Shown here piece after piece: positions 20,007 to 29,975 of a stretch of DNA of 64,000 bases; the stretch's first letter is position 1; each line of letters starts with the position of its first letter. The position numbers were made by a program, and so were the translations under genes. A model generated the notes under the pieces. It saw only the letters and a program-made list of their open reading frames with translations, was not told the DNA's origin and searched no databases. This stretch comes from Ezakiella sp. (GTDB lineage: Bacteria > Bacillota > Clostridia > Tissierellales > Peptoniphilaceae): contig JALFRW010000005.1 of NCBI GenBank assembly GCA_022778715.1, forward strand, positions 186,001-250,000, written 5' to 3'.

Positions 20007-20491
20007 TAATATTCAGATTATTTATAGCCGGATTTATCTTAATTATGTTGCAAATTGGACTATTTCCGGCACTAATTCCGGAAATAAATCAACCGGAGCT
20101 AATATTACCTATGATAGTAACTGTGGCACTTTTAATCGGAAAAGTTGAAGCTATCAGCGTGGCAGCAATTTTTGGCCTTCTTTTAGACTTATATTTTAGG
20201 CGTGCTTTTGGTCTAAGGCTATTATTATTTGTCTCAATTGCAACATTTTTGGGTTCATACCGAGAAAAATTTACGCATAAATCCATGTTTACAGTAGCTG
20301 TAATTACAGTAATTTGTGGCATCACTTATACTGTTTTTTATTGGCTAGGGCTTACTTTTTTAGGAATAATTTTAAAACAAAATGCACTTTTTATAAGTTT
20401 ATTTTCACTCGAAGTTCCAATTCAAGTGATATTTTCGATCATTTTCTATAAGATATTTAGCAAAAAGAGATATAGAAAGGTTATTTATTGA
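20003..20491 (+). CDS. mreD: Rod shape-determining protein MreD
   Basis: Small polytopic protein between mreC and PBP2, overlapping both. Confidence 0.85.
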   Translation: MIIFRLFIAGFILIMLQIGLFPALIPEINQPELILPMIVTVALLIGKVEAISVAAIFGLLLDLYFRRAFGLRLLLFVSIATFLGSYREKFTHKSMFTVAVITVICGITYTVFYWLGLTFLGIILKQNALFISLFSLEVPIQVIFSIIFYKIFSKKRYRKVIY

Positions 20492-23400
20492 TGAATAAAA
20501 ACAAGTTCAAACCAAACATAAGATTGAGACAAGAAGCAATAATTATTGTCACGGCGATTATGTTTGCGGTATTAGTTTTTAGGCTTTTTTATCTGACAAT
20601 AATTGAAGGCGACAAATATCGTGAAATGTCGGACAATCGTAGAATAAAAACTGTTTATGAAACGGCGCCACGTGGCGAAATCAGGGATAGGCACGGCAGA
20701 CTTTTAGCAGGAAATATCCCTTCTTTTACTGTTCAAATTTTAAAAGATGAGCTTATGCGTGACAATCAAACTCAACAAGACATCAAAAAGAGAAATGAGA
20801 GACTTCTAACGCTCGTTAGAATTTTGGAAGAAGACGGCGTATTTTTTCAAGGAGAATTTCCGCTTGATTTAAACTATTATACTTTTTTTGATGAAAGCAT
20901 ATACTCAGAAGATACAAAAACACCACAGGAAATAATGTCAGAAAAGCTTGATAACGATAATATTTTGGAGCAATTTATAGATTCAAAAATGAATTTGGAT
21001 CGTTTTCCAAACCATTTTGTGTTTGACGTGAAAGAAAGAACTTTAAACGCTATCAGAAGCAAATATATCGATTTTCCGGTGGAGATGAAAGATGGAGAAT
21101 TTACAGCAGATGAAGTTAGGTTAAAATCTTTCTTAAAAGAAAAATCCATGAATGAAAATTTGAATGCAAGAACTCTCGTGTTTAGTGTGGTAAAATATGA
21201 TAAAACAATTAAGACAAAGATTTTGGATCACCCAATTGCACGCGCAATTTTGTTTGATATCGTGGGTAAAACCGGAGAAATTGGAAACATCAGAATGAAA
21301 CCCGTGTCATTTGCAAATGACAACGAACTTTTAAGCTACAAGATAAATCTTGTTAAAAAATACCCTGCTCTAAAAATTTCAGATGATGCGGAACATGTGT
21401 TCACGTATCTTGGCAAAGAGTATGCATTAAAAAATCTGCTCAGAAAAGTTTACGATGATATTGTGCCAGGCGAACTTTTTTTAAAAGAGCTGCAAAACGC
21501 TGATAAGTTTAAAAATGTGGACATATATCTTTCAGAAGACGAAAAAAATGTATTTTACAAATATACTGACGGCACCGAGTCAAACAGCGTAGTAGATGAT
21601 ATTATCAAAGGTGCCGGAGATGAATTTGTTTCTAACTTTTTATTAAAAAACGAAATAAAATCACTCGTTCAAAAAGAGCTTATTGATCAAGGTATAAATC
21701 CGCGCATTTCGATATCAGACGATGTGGCTTTTGTGGAAGAAAAAAATAAAACCAATCTTATAAATAGATTTAAACATTATTTTTCAAAAGATGTCGATGA
21801 TAAAAATCCGACGGCACAAGATGTTCTGAATGCAGCTAAAGTTTTTTATGGGATAGAAGAAAATATTTCTAACTATGAGGCAAAGGACATTCTAAATATA
21901 TACGACCTAACTTATAAACTCGGCGAAAGAGCTTATAAGCCGGTAAATCTCGCATATGGACTTAAGGATAAAACAGTTGCAAAAATTGAAGAGCAAATTG
22001 GTGACAACTACGGCATTAAAGTTTCAAATGAACCCATAAGATACTATCCAATGGGAAACAGTGCATCGCATATTTTAGGATATATGGGAAAAATAGCAAC
22101 CGATTCAGAGATAGAAAATTATGTGGACGAAAAAGGCTACGATAAAAACGAGTTTATCGGTAAAACGGGTGTGGAAGAAAGTTTTGAAGAATATTTACAT
22201 GGCAAGAGCGGAGAAAAGACGGTGGCTGTCGACTATATCGGAAATACAACTAAAATTTTAAACGAAACGCCGAAAGTGCCGGGGGACACTCTCTACCTTT
22301 CAATCGATGCAAAGCTAAACAAAATGGCGGAAGATTATCTCAAAAAGACGATTGACAGAGTTCAACATCGTTCAGTTTATGAAAGTCCGTGGGGAGATTA
22401 TCAAATGGATGGTGAGCTAAAGACAAAGCGACCGTTTTCGAATTGTAATGCAGGCGCCGTTGTGGCGCTAAACCCAAAGACAGGCGAAGTGCTTGCAATG
22501 GCGAGTTACCCGGGATATGACCCGAACCTCTTTGCTACAGGAATTAATGAAACCGACTGGAAAAATTTGATTCCGGAAGATGATAACGACCCGCTTGCAG
22601 CAAGACCGCTTTATAACATCGCGACTCAAACGGCTGTTCAACCCGGTTCCACATTTAAAATGTTAACAGGATTTGCAGGATTGCAAAAAGGATTAGACCC
22701 GCTTGAAACCATTTATGACGGCGGATATGTGGAGATTGGCGATACAAAGTTTAGATGTTTGTTATACACTATGACCGGTGGATCGCACGGAAATGTGGAC
22801 CTTGCTCACGCAATTGAGCATTCCTGTAATTATTATTTCTATTCGCTCGCTTTGGGCTACAATCAAAGGCAAAACAATAAACCAATCAGCACTAAGATCG
22901 ACATTGAAGATATTAGAGAAGCGGCTGAACAATTTGGTTTAAATGACCCGACGGGAATTGAAATAAATATTCCAAAAGAAGTGGCAGGGAGCGTTCCGGA
23001 GCCGGAGAAAAAAGTAATAACTACTAAATATTATATTGCAAAATGGCTTAAGAACAATTTGGCAGATTTTCTTGTGAAAACAAAATCTGAAGAAGAGTTA
23101 AAGTCAGATATTGAAGAAATTTCTGATTGGGCAAAAGAAGGCAGAAGTCTCACTAAAAACGAAATAATTAAAAGACTTGAAAACATGGGTTATAACGGCG
23201 AAACTCCGGTGAAAGGGCAAAGGAGAAGTTTGGCGGACGTACTCAAGTTCGACTATATAAATCAAGCAAATTGGAGCATTGCAGACACATTAAATGTAAC
23301 AATAGGGCAAGGGCAATCCGCATTTACCACACTTCAAATGGCAAACTATATTGCCACGATGGTTAACGGTGGCAACAAAAACAAAGTCACTATTTTCGAC

Positions 23401-23820
23401 TCTGTAAAATCTTACGATGGCAAGACCGATATCTTAAGACCTGAAAGACAAACTGATAAAATAGAAGTGAAAAATCCTGCGGGTTTGGACGAAATAAAAA
23501 AGGGAATGAGGCTCGTATCTACGGTTGGAACAAGTAAAAGAGTGTTTACAGATTTTCCAATTGCAACAGGTTCAAAAACGGGTACTGCTCAAAGAGACGG
23601 CATCAATCCAAATACCGGCAAGCCCTATGATGACTTTGCCTGGTATGTTTGCTATGCACCGTTTGATGACCCCGAAATCGTGGTGGCAAGTGTGCTTTTC
23701 CAAGGGGGAACTGGTTCAAACGCGGGACCAATGGCGAGAGATTTGATGGCAGAATATTTGGGACTAAATAGAGTTGAACAAAAAAATATTATGCCATTTA
23801 AAAATGAGCTGGTAGAATGA
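20488..23820 (+). CDS. mrdA: Class B penicillin-binding protein 2 (transpeptidase), enlarged
   Basis: APRGEIRDRHGRLLAGN, active site QPGSTFKM, SCN, KTGTAQ motifs; 1110 aa. Confidence 0.92.
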   Translation: MMNKNKFKPNIRLRQEAIIIVTAIMFAVLVFRLFYLTIIEGDKYREMSDNRRIKTVYETAPRGEIRDRHGRLLAGNIPSFTVQILKDELMRDNQTQQDIKKRNERLLTLVRILEEDGVFFQGEFPLDLNYYTFFDESIYSEDTKTPQEIMSEKLDNDNILEQFIDSKMNLDRFPNHFVFDVKERTLNAIRSKYIDFPVEMKDGEFTADEVRLKSFLKEKSMNENLNARTLVFSVVKYDKTIKTKILDHPIARAILFDIVGKTGEIGNIRMKPVSFANDNELLSYKINLVKKYPALKISDDAEHVFTYLGKEYALKNLLRKVYDDIVPGELFLKELQNADKFKNVDIYLSEDEKNVFYKYTDGTESNSVVDDIIKGAGDEFVSNFLLKNEIKSLVQKELIDQGINPRISISDDVAFVEEKNKTNLINRFKHYFSKDVDDKNPTAQDVLNAAKVFYGIEENISNYEAKDILNIYDLTYKLGERAYKPVNLAYGLKDKTVAKIEEQIGDNYGIKVSNEPIRYYPMGNSASHILGYMGKIATDSEIENYVDEKGYDKNEFIGKTGVEESFEEYLHGKSGEKTVAVDYIGNTTKILNETPKVPGDTLYLSIDAKLNKMAEDYLKKTIDRVQHRSVYESPWGDYQMDGELKTKRPFSNCNAGAVVALNPKTGEVLAMASYPGYDPNLFATGINETDWKNLIPEDDNDPLAARPLYNIATQTAVQPGSTFKMLTGFAGLQKGLDPLETIYDGGYVEIGDTKFRCLLYTMTGGSHGNVDLAHAIEHSCNYYFYSLALGYNQRQNNKPISTKIDIEDIREAAEQFGLNDPTGIEINIPKEVAGSVPEPEKKVITTKYYIAKWLKNNLADFLVKTKSEEELKSDIEEISDWAKEGRSLTKNEIIKRLENMGYNGETPVKGQRRSLADVLKFDYINQANWSIADTLNVTIGQGQSAFTTLQMANYIATMVNGGNKNKVTIFDSVKSYDGKTDILRPERQTDKIEVKNPAGLDEIKKGMRLVSTVGTSKRVFTDFPIATGSKTGTAQRDGINPNTGKPYDDFAWYVCYAPFDDPEIVVASVLFQGGTGSNAGPMARDLMAEYLGLNRVEQKNIMPFKNELVE

Positions 23821-24743
23821 AACACACAAAAATAAAATTGAACAATGCGACAATCACCGTTTTTATAGAAGATGGCGAACTTAAAAAATGTATTTATGAA
23901 AAAGACGGCGAACTCCCGGTTGGCACAATCGTGCACGCTCGAGTGAAAAAAGCGGATAAAAAGACAAAGACGGTTTTTGTGGACATAGGCGAAAATATGG
24001 ATGCTTTTTTCCCCAAAGAGATTGCACTAAAAGCAGGTGAGGACGATTTATTTTGCATTAGAAAAACGCCGGATGATGAAAAGGGATACACAATTGATGG
24101 AAATTTTACAATAGAAGACGAAAATGGCGTACTAAATATTAAGAAAAATTATTTTAAAAACACAGAACATATTTATTTTACGCCAAAAGCTGGTGGAGAT
24201 GAAAATGTTTTAATCAAAACTTGGGAGAGCATAAAAAGCGAAAAAAACACTCTCCCAATTCCGAAAGTAGTTTATAGAGCAAAAAGTAGAGCAGAAAAAG
24301 AAATCAATAATTTAAACTCTGAAGAGCTGGAAGATTTTGATTTAAATTCTATAGCAAAAGAAAATGTATGGCTTTTTGAAAGAAAAATCGATTTAAACGG
24401 CGGATATATTTATGTGGATATTTTGCCTTACGTCACTTTTTTTGATATCAATTCCGGAAATTTTAACTCTTATTACTCTTCGGAGAGAAACCGTCACGCT
24501 CTAAATGCGGAAGCTATGAAAAAAATCGTTCATATAATAGAGGTACGAAATATTGAAGGTGTGATTTTAGTGGATTTATTAAAGATGAAGAAAAATATTC
24601 AGTTCAATTTTTTAAACGAACTAAAACAAAAATATCCATTTATAAATTTTCACGGTATAACAAAGCTTGGCATTTTAGAAATGACAATAAAAAAGACTGG
24701 CGGAAGAACGATTATGAAGGAAATGATTTTTCCAAATTTATAA
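23817..24743 (+). CDS. Short ribonuclease E/G-like protein
   Basis: S1-like segment (GTIVHARVKKADKKTKTVFVDIGENMDAFF), then VTFFDINSGNF and GVILVDLLKMKKN resembling RNase E/G catalytic strands; located just upstream of rplU as rng commonly is. CPxC Zn-link not seen. Confidence 0.7.
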   Translation: MKHTKIKLNNATITVFIEDGELKKCIYEKDGELPVGTIVHARVKKADKKTKTVFVDIGENMDAFFPKEIALKAGEDDLFCIRKTPDDEKGYTIDGNFTIEDENGVLNIKKNYFKNTEHIYFTPKAGGDENVLIKTWESIKSEKNTLPIPKVVYRAKSRAEKEINNLNSEELEDFDLNSIAKENVWLFERKIDLNGGYIYVDILPYVTFFDINSGNFNSYYSSERNRHALNAEAMKKIVHIIEVRNIEGVILVDLLKMKKNIQFNFLNELKQKYPFINFHGITKLGILEMTIKKTGGRTIMKEMIFPNL

Positions 24744-24778
24744 AAACTGTAAAAACTCTTGACATTTTATTTGGAGTG

Positions 24779-24860
24779 TGATAAGATTATCAGGTAATAC
24801 CGCTCGGGTCGGGTTAAAAAGAGAAATCTGCCTATGACACGGCGAGACTAAATCACTTGG
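24779..24860 (+). promoter_or_regulatory. Candidate ribosomal protein L21 leader RNA
   Basis: GC-richer structured segment (ataccgctcgggtcgggttaaaaagagaaatctgcctatgacacggcgagacta) immediately upstream of rplU, where the L21 leader occurs in Firmicutes. Confidence 0.6.
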
Positions 24861-24871
24861 AGGTGTGTAGT

Positions 24872-25186
24872 ATGTACGCAATTATTGAGACAGGGGGAAA
24901 ACAATACAGGGTTGAAAAAGACCAAATTCTTCACGTGGAAAATTTAAATATTTCGGAAGGTGGAGAAGTAGTTTTCGATAAGGTTCTTTTTGTTTCAGGT
25001 GACGATGGGGCAATTAAAGTTGGCAAACCATATGTTTCAGGAGCAAGCGTTAAGGCAACAGTACTAAAAAATGGCAAATCAAAGAAGATTATCGTTTATA
25101 AGTATAAGCCAAAAAAGAATATTCGAAAAAAGAGAGGCCACAGACAACCTTTCACTAGAGTAGAAATCAAAGAATTGGCTATCTAA
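24872..25186 (+). CDS. rplU: 50S ribosomal protein L21
   Basis: [18 protein letters not shown]...[21 protein letters not shown]; start refined from 24857. Confidence 0.97.
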   Translation: MYAIIETGGKQYRVEKDQILHVENLNISEGGEVVFDKVLFVSGDDGAIKVGKPYVSGASVKATVLKNGKSKKIIVYKYKPKKNIRKKRGHRQPFTRVEIKELAI

Positions 25187-25503
25187 TGATAGAGGTAAAA
25201 GTCTTCAAGAACAAGGATAGTGTCGGTTTTAACATTAATGGCCACGCAGATTATGCCGAACATGGAGAAGATATAGTCTGTGCAGCAGTTTCAATTTTGA
25301 GCTATACAATTTATCGATCACTCATAGTTAACCTGGGTTTGGAAAAGAAAATGGACTCCAAACAAAAAGATGGGTTTATGAGCGTGAGGGTTTCTGCTCG
25401 AAATGAACAAATTGATTTGTTATTTGACACATTTATTGAAGGCATGAGAAGCCTTAAAGAAGGCTATGGGGATTTTATTAGACTTACATTAGAGGAGGAT
25501 TAA
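25186..25503 (+). CDS. prp: Ribosomal-processing cysteine protease Prp
   Basis: [20 protein letters not shown] (His/Cys active-site pattern) between rplU and rpmA. Confidence 0.92.
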   Translation: MIEVKVFKNKDSVGFNINGHADYAEHGEDIVCAAVSILSYTIYRSLIVNLGLEKKMDSKQKDGFMSVRVSARNEQIDLLFDTFIEGMRSLKEGYGDFIRLTLEED

Positions 25504-25504
25504 A

Positions 25505-25801
25505 ATGTTTAAATTAGATTTGCAATTATTTTCATCCAAAAAGGGTGCCGCAAGTTCAAAGAATGGCAGAGATTCTATGGCTAAACGTCTTGGCGCTAAA
25601 AAGGGCGACGGACAAATGGTAACTGCCGGCAATATTATCGTGCGTCAAAGAGGCACAAAGATTCACCCGGGTGCTAACGTAGGCATCGGTAAAGATGATA
25701 CTTTGTTTGCAATGATTGACGGCGTTGTCAAATTTGAAAGAAAAGACAAAAAGCGTAAACAGGTTTCGGTTTATCCACGCGAAACAGTTTTAGCTAACTA
25801 G
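25505..25801 (+). CDS. rpmA: 50S ribosomal protein L27 with Prp-cleavable N-terminal extension
   Basis: [37 protein letters not shown]. Confidence 0.97.
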   Translation: MFKLDLQLFSSKKGAASSKNGRDSMAKRLGAKKGDGQMVTAGNIIVRQRGTKIHPGANVGIGKDDTLFAMIDGVVKFERKDKKRKQVSVYPRETVLAN

Positions 25802-25808
25802 ATAATAG

Positions 25809-25846
25809 GCGGAGATAATTTTTATGAAAATATCTTCGCTTTTTTT
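25809..25846 (+). terminator. Intrinsic terminator after rpmA
   Basis: gcggagata...tatcttcgc stem followed by T-rich tract. Confidence 0.85.
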
Positions 25847-26068
25847 ATTTTAAGAAGAAATGGTTTACATTCTTGTTAATTAGTATTTATTAATGTTAGT
25901 TTTATTCATTAATGTATTATGAGAAAAAAATAAATAATCTATGATATAATAATATTAGAGTTTATAATTTTGCAATTAATAAATTTTAAGAAACTATATA
26001 ATTAAAAAAGAGTCTGTATTAATAACGGCATAAATATAAAATCGAAATAAATATAAGTAAATAAATTT

Positions 26069-26111
26069 GCTCGGAAAAGTCGATGAATATCGGCACCGGA
26101 GGCTTTTTTAG
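26069..26111 (+). terminator. Terminator/attenuator-like hairpin upstream of obg
   Basis: gctcgg aaaa gtcgat-gaat-atcggc accggaggc followed by tttttt. Confidence 0.55.
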
Positions 26112-26196
26112 GAGGGTCGGTTAATGTTGCATGAAAAACGAACAGTCATAAGATGGCGACTTTATCAGCAAATACGGAAAGGAAGTGAAACAGAAT

Positions 26197-27456
26197 ATGT
26201 TTGATACTGTGACTTTACAACTCAAAGCCGGCAACGGCGGCGACGGTCACATAGGCTGGCGTCGTGAAAAATACGAGCCGAAAGGCGGTCCGCATGGCGG
26301 AGACGGAGGAAAGGGAGGCTCAATTTTTTTGGTCGGTTCCTCCAATTTGAACTCGCTGATTGATTATAGATACAAAACAAAATTTAAAGCGGAAAATGGC
26401 AGCAATGGTATGAACAATCTTAAGACGGGCAAAGACGGTGCCGATTTATATCTTTATGTACCGCTTGGAACTATTGTAAGACAAGCGGGATATGAAGGCG
26501 TGCTCTACGATTTCAAAGAAGACGGTGAAACATTTGAAGTGGTAAAAGGCGGACGCGGCGGACGCGGCAATTGGCATTTTAGAACGGCGACAAGACAAGC
26601 TCCTACATTTATGGAACCCGGCAGAAAGGGCGAAGAGGCTTCAATTATTTTGGAATTAAAACTAATTGCCGACGTTGGATTGGTCGGTTTTCCAAACGTG
26701 GGAAAGAGCTCTCTTTTAAGCATTATGAGTGCTGCAAAACCTAAGATTGCCAACTATCATTTTACAACTCTTGAACCAAATCTCGGAGTTTGTAAGATTG
26801 AAGACGGAAAATCCTTTGTTATTGCGGATATTCCGGGGATTATTGAAGGTGCTTCTGAAGGGGCAGGTCTTGGATTTAAATTTTTAAAACACATCGAAAG
26901 GGTTAAGCTTCTTGTTCACGTGCTGGACGTGAGCGGTTCAGAAGGCAGAGATCCTCTTGATGATTACTACAAACTAAGAACTGAAATGGAAAGCTTCAGC
27001 GATAATATTGCAAAAAAAGAAGAAATTATCGTTTTAAACAAATCAGACCTCATTTCGGCTGAAGAACTTGAAGAGAAAAAAGCGGAGATCGAAGAGAAAA
27101 CCGGCCGCAAAGCATTTGTGGTGTCTGCGGCTACAAAAGCAGGTATTAAAGAACTGGAATACAAGATTTTTGAACTGAATTCCACAATCAAAAACTTTGA
27201 ACTCGTGCAAAATAAGACAACTTTAGTTCAAAAAGAAAATCCTACAAATGTGTATTATGACAATGGAATCTATTATATCACCGGTGACAAAGTGGAATTC
27301 TTTTTCCGCTCGACTGATTTTTCGGAACCGGACTCTGTAAGAAGATTCGACAATTTTTTGGAAAGCGAGGGAATAAATGCCAGGTTGGAAAAGCTTGGAG
27401 TTGAAGACGGTGACACTGTCGACATTTTAGGCTACCAATTTGAGCACTGGGACTAA
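26197..27456 (+). CDS. obg: GTPase Obg/CgtA
   Basis: AGNGGDGHIGWRREKYEPKGGPHGGDGGKGGS; G1 GFPNVGKSS; DIPGIIEGASEGAGLG; C-terminal OCT domain. Start at ATG (MFDTV) preferred over GTG 26185. Confidence 0.95.
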   Translation: MFDTVTLQLKAGNGGDGHIGWRREKYEPKGGPHGGDGGKGGSIFLVGSSNLNSLIDYRYKTKFKAENGSNGMNNLKTGKDGADLYLYVPLGTIVRQAGYEGVLYDFKEDGETFEVVKGGRGGRGNWHFRTATRQAPTFMEPGRKGEEASIILELKLIADVGLVGFPNVGKSSLLSIMSAAKPKIANYHFTTLEPNLGVCKIEDGKSFVIADIPGIIEGASEGAGLGFKFLKHIERVKLLVHVLDVSGSEGRDPLDDYYKLRTEMESFSDNIAKKEEIIVLNKSDLISAEELEEKKAEIEEKTGRKAFVVSAATKAGIKELEYKIFELNSTIKNFELVQNKTTLVQKENPTNVYYDNGIYYITGDKVEFFFRSTDFSEPDSVRRFDNFLESEGINARLEKLGVEDGDTVDILGYQFEHWD

Positions 27457-27457
27457 T

Positions 27458-27751
27458 ATGATTAATTCAAAAGAAAGAGCATTTTTAAAGTCGAAGCTAA
27501 ACACTTTAAAGCCGGCGCTTCGCGTTGGCAAAGACGGGATTAAAGACGAAACTCTCAAATCAATCGACTTATATCTGAACAAAAATGAAATTATGAAGAT
27601 ACAAATTTTGAACAACTCAGATGTGGAGCCGATGGAACTGTTTGAAGAGCTTGAACAAGAACTCGGTGTAGATTTTTTGGCACGCATGGGCAATAATTTA
27701 TCAATCTACAGAAAAAGCGACAAAAATATTTTATTAAAAGAGATGAAATAA
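27458..27751 (+). CDS. yhbY: YhbY-family CRM-domain RNA-binding protein
   Basis: LKSKLNTLKPALRVGKDGI...ILNNSDVEPMELFEELEQELG; start refined from 27440. Confidence 0.9.
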   Translation: MINSKERAFLKSKLNTLKPALRVGKDGIKDETLKSIDLYLNKNEIMKIQILNNSDVEPMELFEELEQELGVDFLARMGNNLSIYRKSDKNILLKEMK

Positions 27752-28317
27752 TGGTAATTATCTATGGCGGTAGCTTTAATCCTCCAACGATTGCGCACGT
27801 TTTTATGGTAAAATATATCATGAACGAAGTGAAGCCGGAACAGCTTCTTGTTGTGCCGACCTATCTGCCACCTCATAAAAATGTCACGGATATCGATGTC
27901 TATGAAAAGTTTGATATGGTGAAAGAAACGTTTGAAGAAATTCCCGGTGTAAAAGTGACTGATATTGAGTATGATTTGGAGGGAGTCAGTTATACCTGTA
28001 AAACTCTTGAAGCACTTTCAAAAAAATACGATGATTTATATCTTTTAATTGGGATGGACAGCTTTTTGTCTTTTCCTAAATGGTACAGAACGGATAAAAT
28101 TTTGTCTTATTCAAAAATTCTCGTCTTAAAGCGCGGAGGCTATGAGTTTAAATCTCATGAATTGTATGAAAAGAATAAAGATAAATTTGTGTTTCTTGAC
28201 AACCCTGTGTTTGAACTGTCTAGCACATTTGTTCGTGAGCAAATAAAAAAAGGCAATGATGTCAGATTTTTTGTGACTGACACGACTTATGAATATATTA
28301 GTGAATATTTGAGGTAG
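27751..28317 (+). CDS. nadD: Nicotinate-nucleotide adenylyltransferase
   Basis: YGGSFNPPTIAHVFM, VPTYLPPHK, SSTFVREQIKKG. Confidence 0.94.
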   Translation: MVIIYGGSFNPPTIAHVFMVKYIMNEVKPEQLLVVPTYLPPHKNVTDIDVYEKFDMVKETFEEIPGVKVTDIEYDLEGVSYTCKTLEALSKKYDDLYLLIGMDSFLSFPKWYRTDKILSYSKILVLKRGGYEFKSHELYEKNKDKFVFLDNPVFELSSTFVREQIKKGNDVRFFVTDTTYEYISEYLR

Positions 28318-28319
28318 AA

Positions 28320-28877
28320 ATGGTTAGTGAAACAGAGATTTTTAAATTTTTAGAATTACACTTAAACGAAGCCCGTTTTAAACATTCAATTCGTGTTATG
28401 GAAACTGCGGAACACTATGCCGGCATTTGGGGTATTGACCACGAAAAAGCACATATTGCAGGTCTGCTTCATGATTGCGGCAAATGGAAATCCAAAGAGG
28501 ATACGTTGAAAACAATTGAAAAATTTGGTATAATTTTAAGCGATGAAGAAAAGAAAAACTACAATCTGGTTCATGGTGCATTAGGGTCTTATATAGCAAA
28601 AAATGTTTTTTACGTGGAAGATGAAGAAATTTTAAATGCCATAAAATACCATATTGCCGGCAGAAAAAATATGACCGACCTCGAAAAAATCATCTATCTT
28701 GCCGACAAACTTGAACCGAAAAGAGATTATGTGTTAGTAAATGAACATAGAAAATTGGCAGAAGAAAATCTTAATCTGGCAACCAGAAAAGTGATGGAAG
28801 ATTCCATCAGTTATCTTATAAAAAAGGAAGAATATATTTCACTTCTATCTGTAGAAGCCAGAAATTCATTGTTATGA
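28320..28877 (+). CDS. yqeK: YqeK-type HD-domain nucleotide hydrolase
   Basis: FKHSIRVMETAEHYA...HIAGLLHDCGKW; ALGSYIAK; downstream of nadD. Confidence 0.92.
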   Translation: MVSETEIFKFLELHLNEARFKHSIRVMETAEHYAGIWGIDHEKAHIAGLLHDCGKWKSKEDTLKTIEKFGIILSDEEKKNYNLVHGALGSYIAKNVFYVEDEEILNAIKYHIAGRKNMTDLEKIIYLADKLEPKRDYVLVNEHRKLAEENLNLATRKVMEDSISYLIKKEEYISLLSVEARNSLL

Positions 28878-28886
28878 GGGGATATT

Positions 28887-29228
28887 TTGGACGAAACTTT
28901 AAACAAACTTGAAATTATAAAAAAAGCAATCAGTGATAAAATCGGTTACGACATTGAAGTAATTGACATTCGCGGAAAGGCGAATTTTGCGGATTATTTT
29001 GTTATTTGCTCTGCAACAAACAGCTCCCAATTAAGTGCAATTTGCGACAATGTGGAGTATGAAATGGGAAAAGCCGGATACGAAGCCATAAATCCATCAA
29101 AAAACAGGAGCAATGATTGGATTTTGCTCGACTACGATGAAATCATCGTGCACATTTTTGATATTAAAGCTAGAAAATTTTACGACATAGAACGTCTATG
29201 GAAAGAAAGAGATATAAATAAAGATTAG
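28887..29228 (+). CDS. rsfS: Ribosome silencing factor RsfS
   Basis: YDIEVIDIRGKANFADYFVICSATNSSQLSAI...DWILLDYDEIIVHIF. Confidence 0.94.
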   Translation: MDETLNKLEIIKKAISDKIGYDIEVIDIRGKANFADYFVICSATNSSQLSAICDNVEYEMGKAGYEAINPSKNRSNDWILLDYDEIIVHIFDIKARKFYDIERLWKERDINKD

Positions 29229-29238
29229 GGAGGATACT

Positions 29239-29610
29239 ATGAAAGTTATTGACACGAAAAAAGCACCGGCAGCGGTTGGTCCTTATGTACAAGGTATGGA
29301 ACACGGCGGATTTATTTTTACCAGCGGACAGTTGCCAATCAACCCGGAAACAGGAGTTTTGGAAAGCGACATTGAAGTTGCTACAGAACAATCTCTAAAG
29401 AATGTGCTGGCAATTGTGGAAGAAGCCGGCGGGACATTGGAAGGCATCATGAAAGTGAATATTTTCGTAAAAGACATTAATGACTTCGGAAAAGTTAACG
29501 CAATTTATGAAGAATTTTTCGGTTCGCACAAACCGGCAAGAAGTTGCGTTGAAGTTGCAAGACTGCCGAAAGACGGCGTAATCGAAATCGAGGCAATCGC
29601 TGTTAAATAA
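29239..29610 (+). CDS. ridA: RidA-family enamine/imine deaminase
   Basis: KKAPAAVGPYVQG...IFTSGQLPINPETG...RSCVEVARLPKDGVIEIEAIA. Confidence 0.94.
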   Translation: MKVIDTKKAPAAVGPYVQGMEHGGFIFTSGQLPINPETGVLESDIEVATEQSLKNVLAIVEEAGGTLEGIMKVNIFVKDINDFGKVNAIYEEFFGSHKPARSCVEVARLPKDGVIEIEAIAVK

Positions 29611-29937
29611 GCTATTTATAACGCTTAAATTATCCATCTGAAGAAAATAGATGAAAGTTGAATAGAAAATTAGAATATGATGTGACTTATGATAATTAAG
29701 AATGATTAAGTTGATAAAAGAAAAGCCGGAGAAAACAACAAAATAACATTGGATAAGTTGTCGATAAATAGGAGTATTTTATAACCGTAAAAATGTTAAC
29801 GGATGCGGTATGTTGTGGTTTTATTAACGATATATTTCTCCTTCCGGAGAACCTCTAAATTACTCTAAAAATCTTCCGAACCGGTTGAGAAATGAAAAGT
29901 CAATAAATATTCGAAAAGCCTTTATAATTTAATCGTT

Positions 29938-29975
29938 AAAAAGTGCCGAAATTAAGACAATTTCGGCACTTTATT
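29938..29975 (+). terminator. Strong intrinsic terminator
   Basis: aaagtgccgaaatt-aagac-aatttcggcacttt, 14-bp stem followed by atttttg. Confidence 0.9.
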
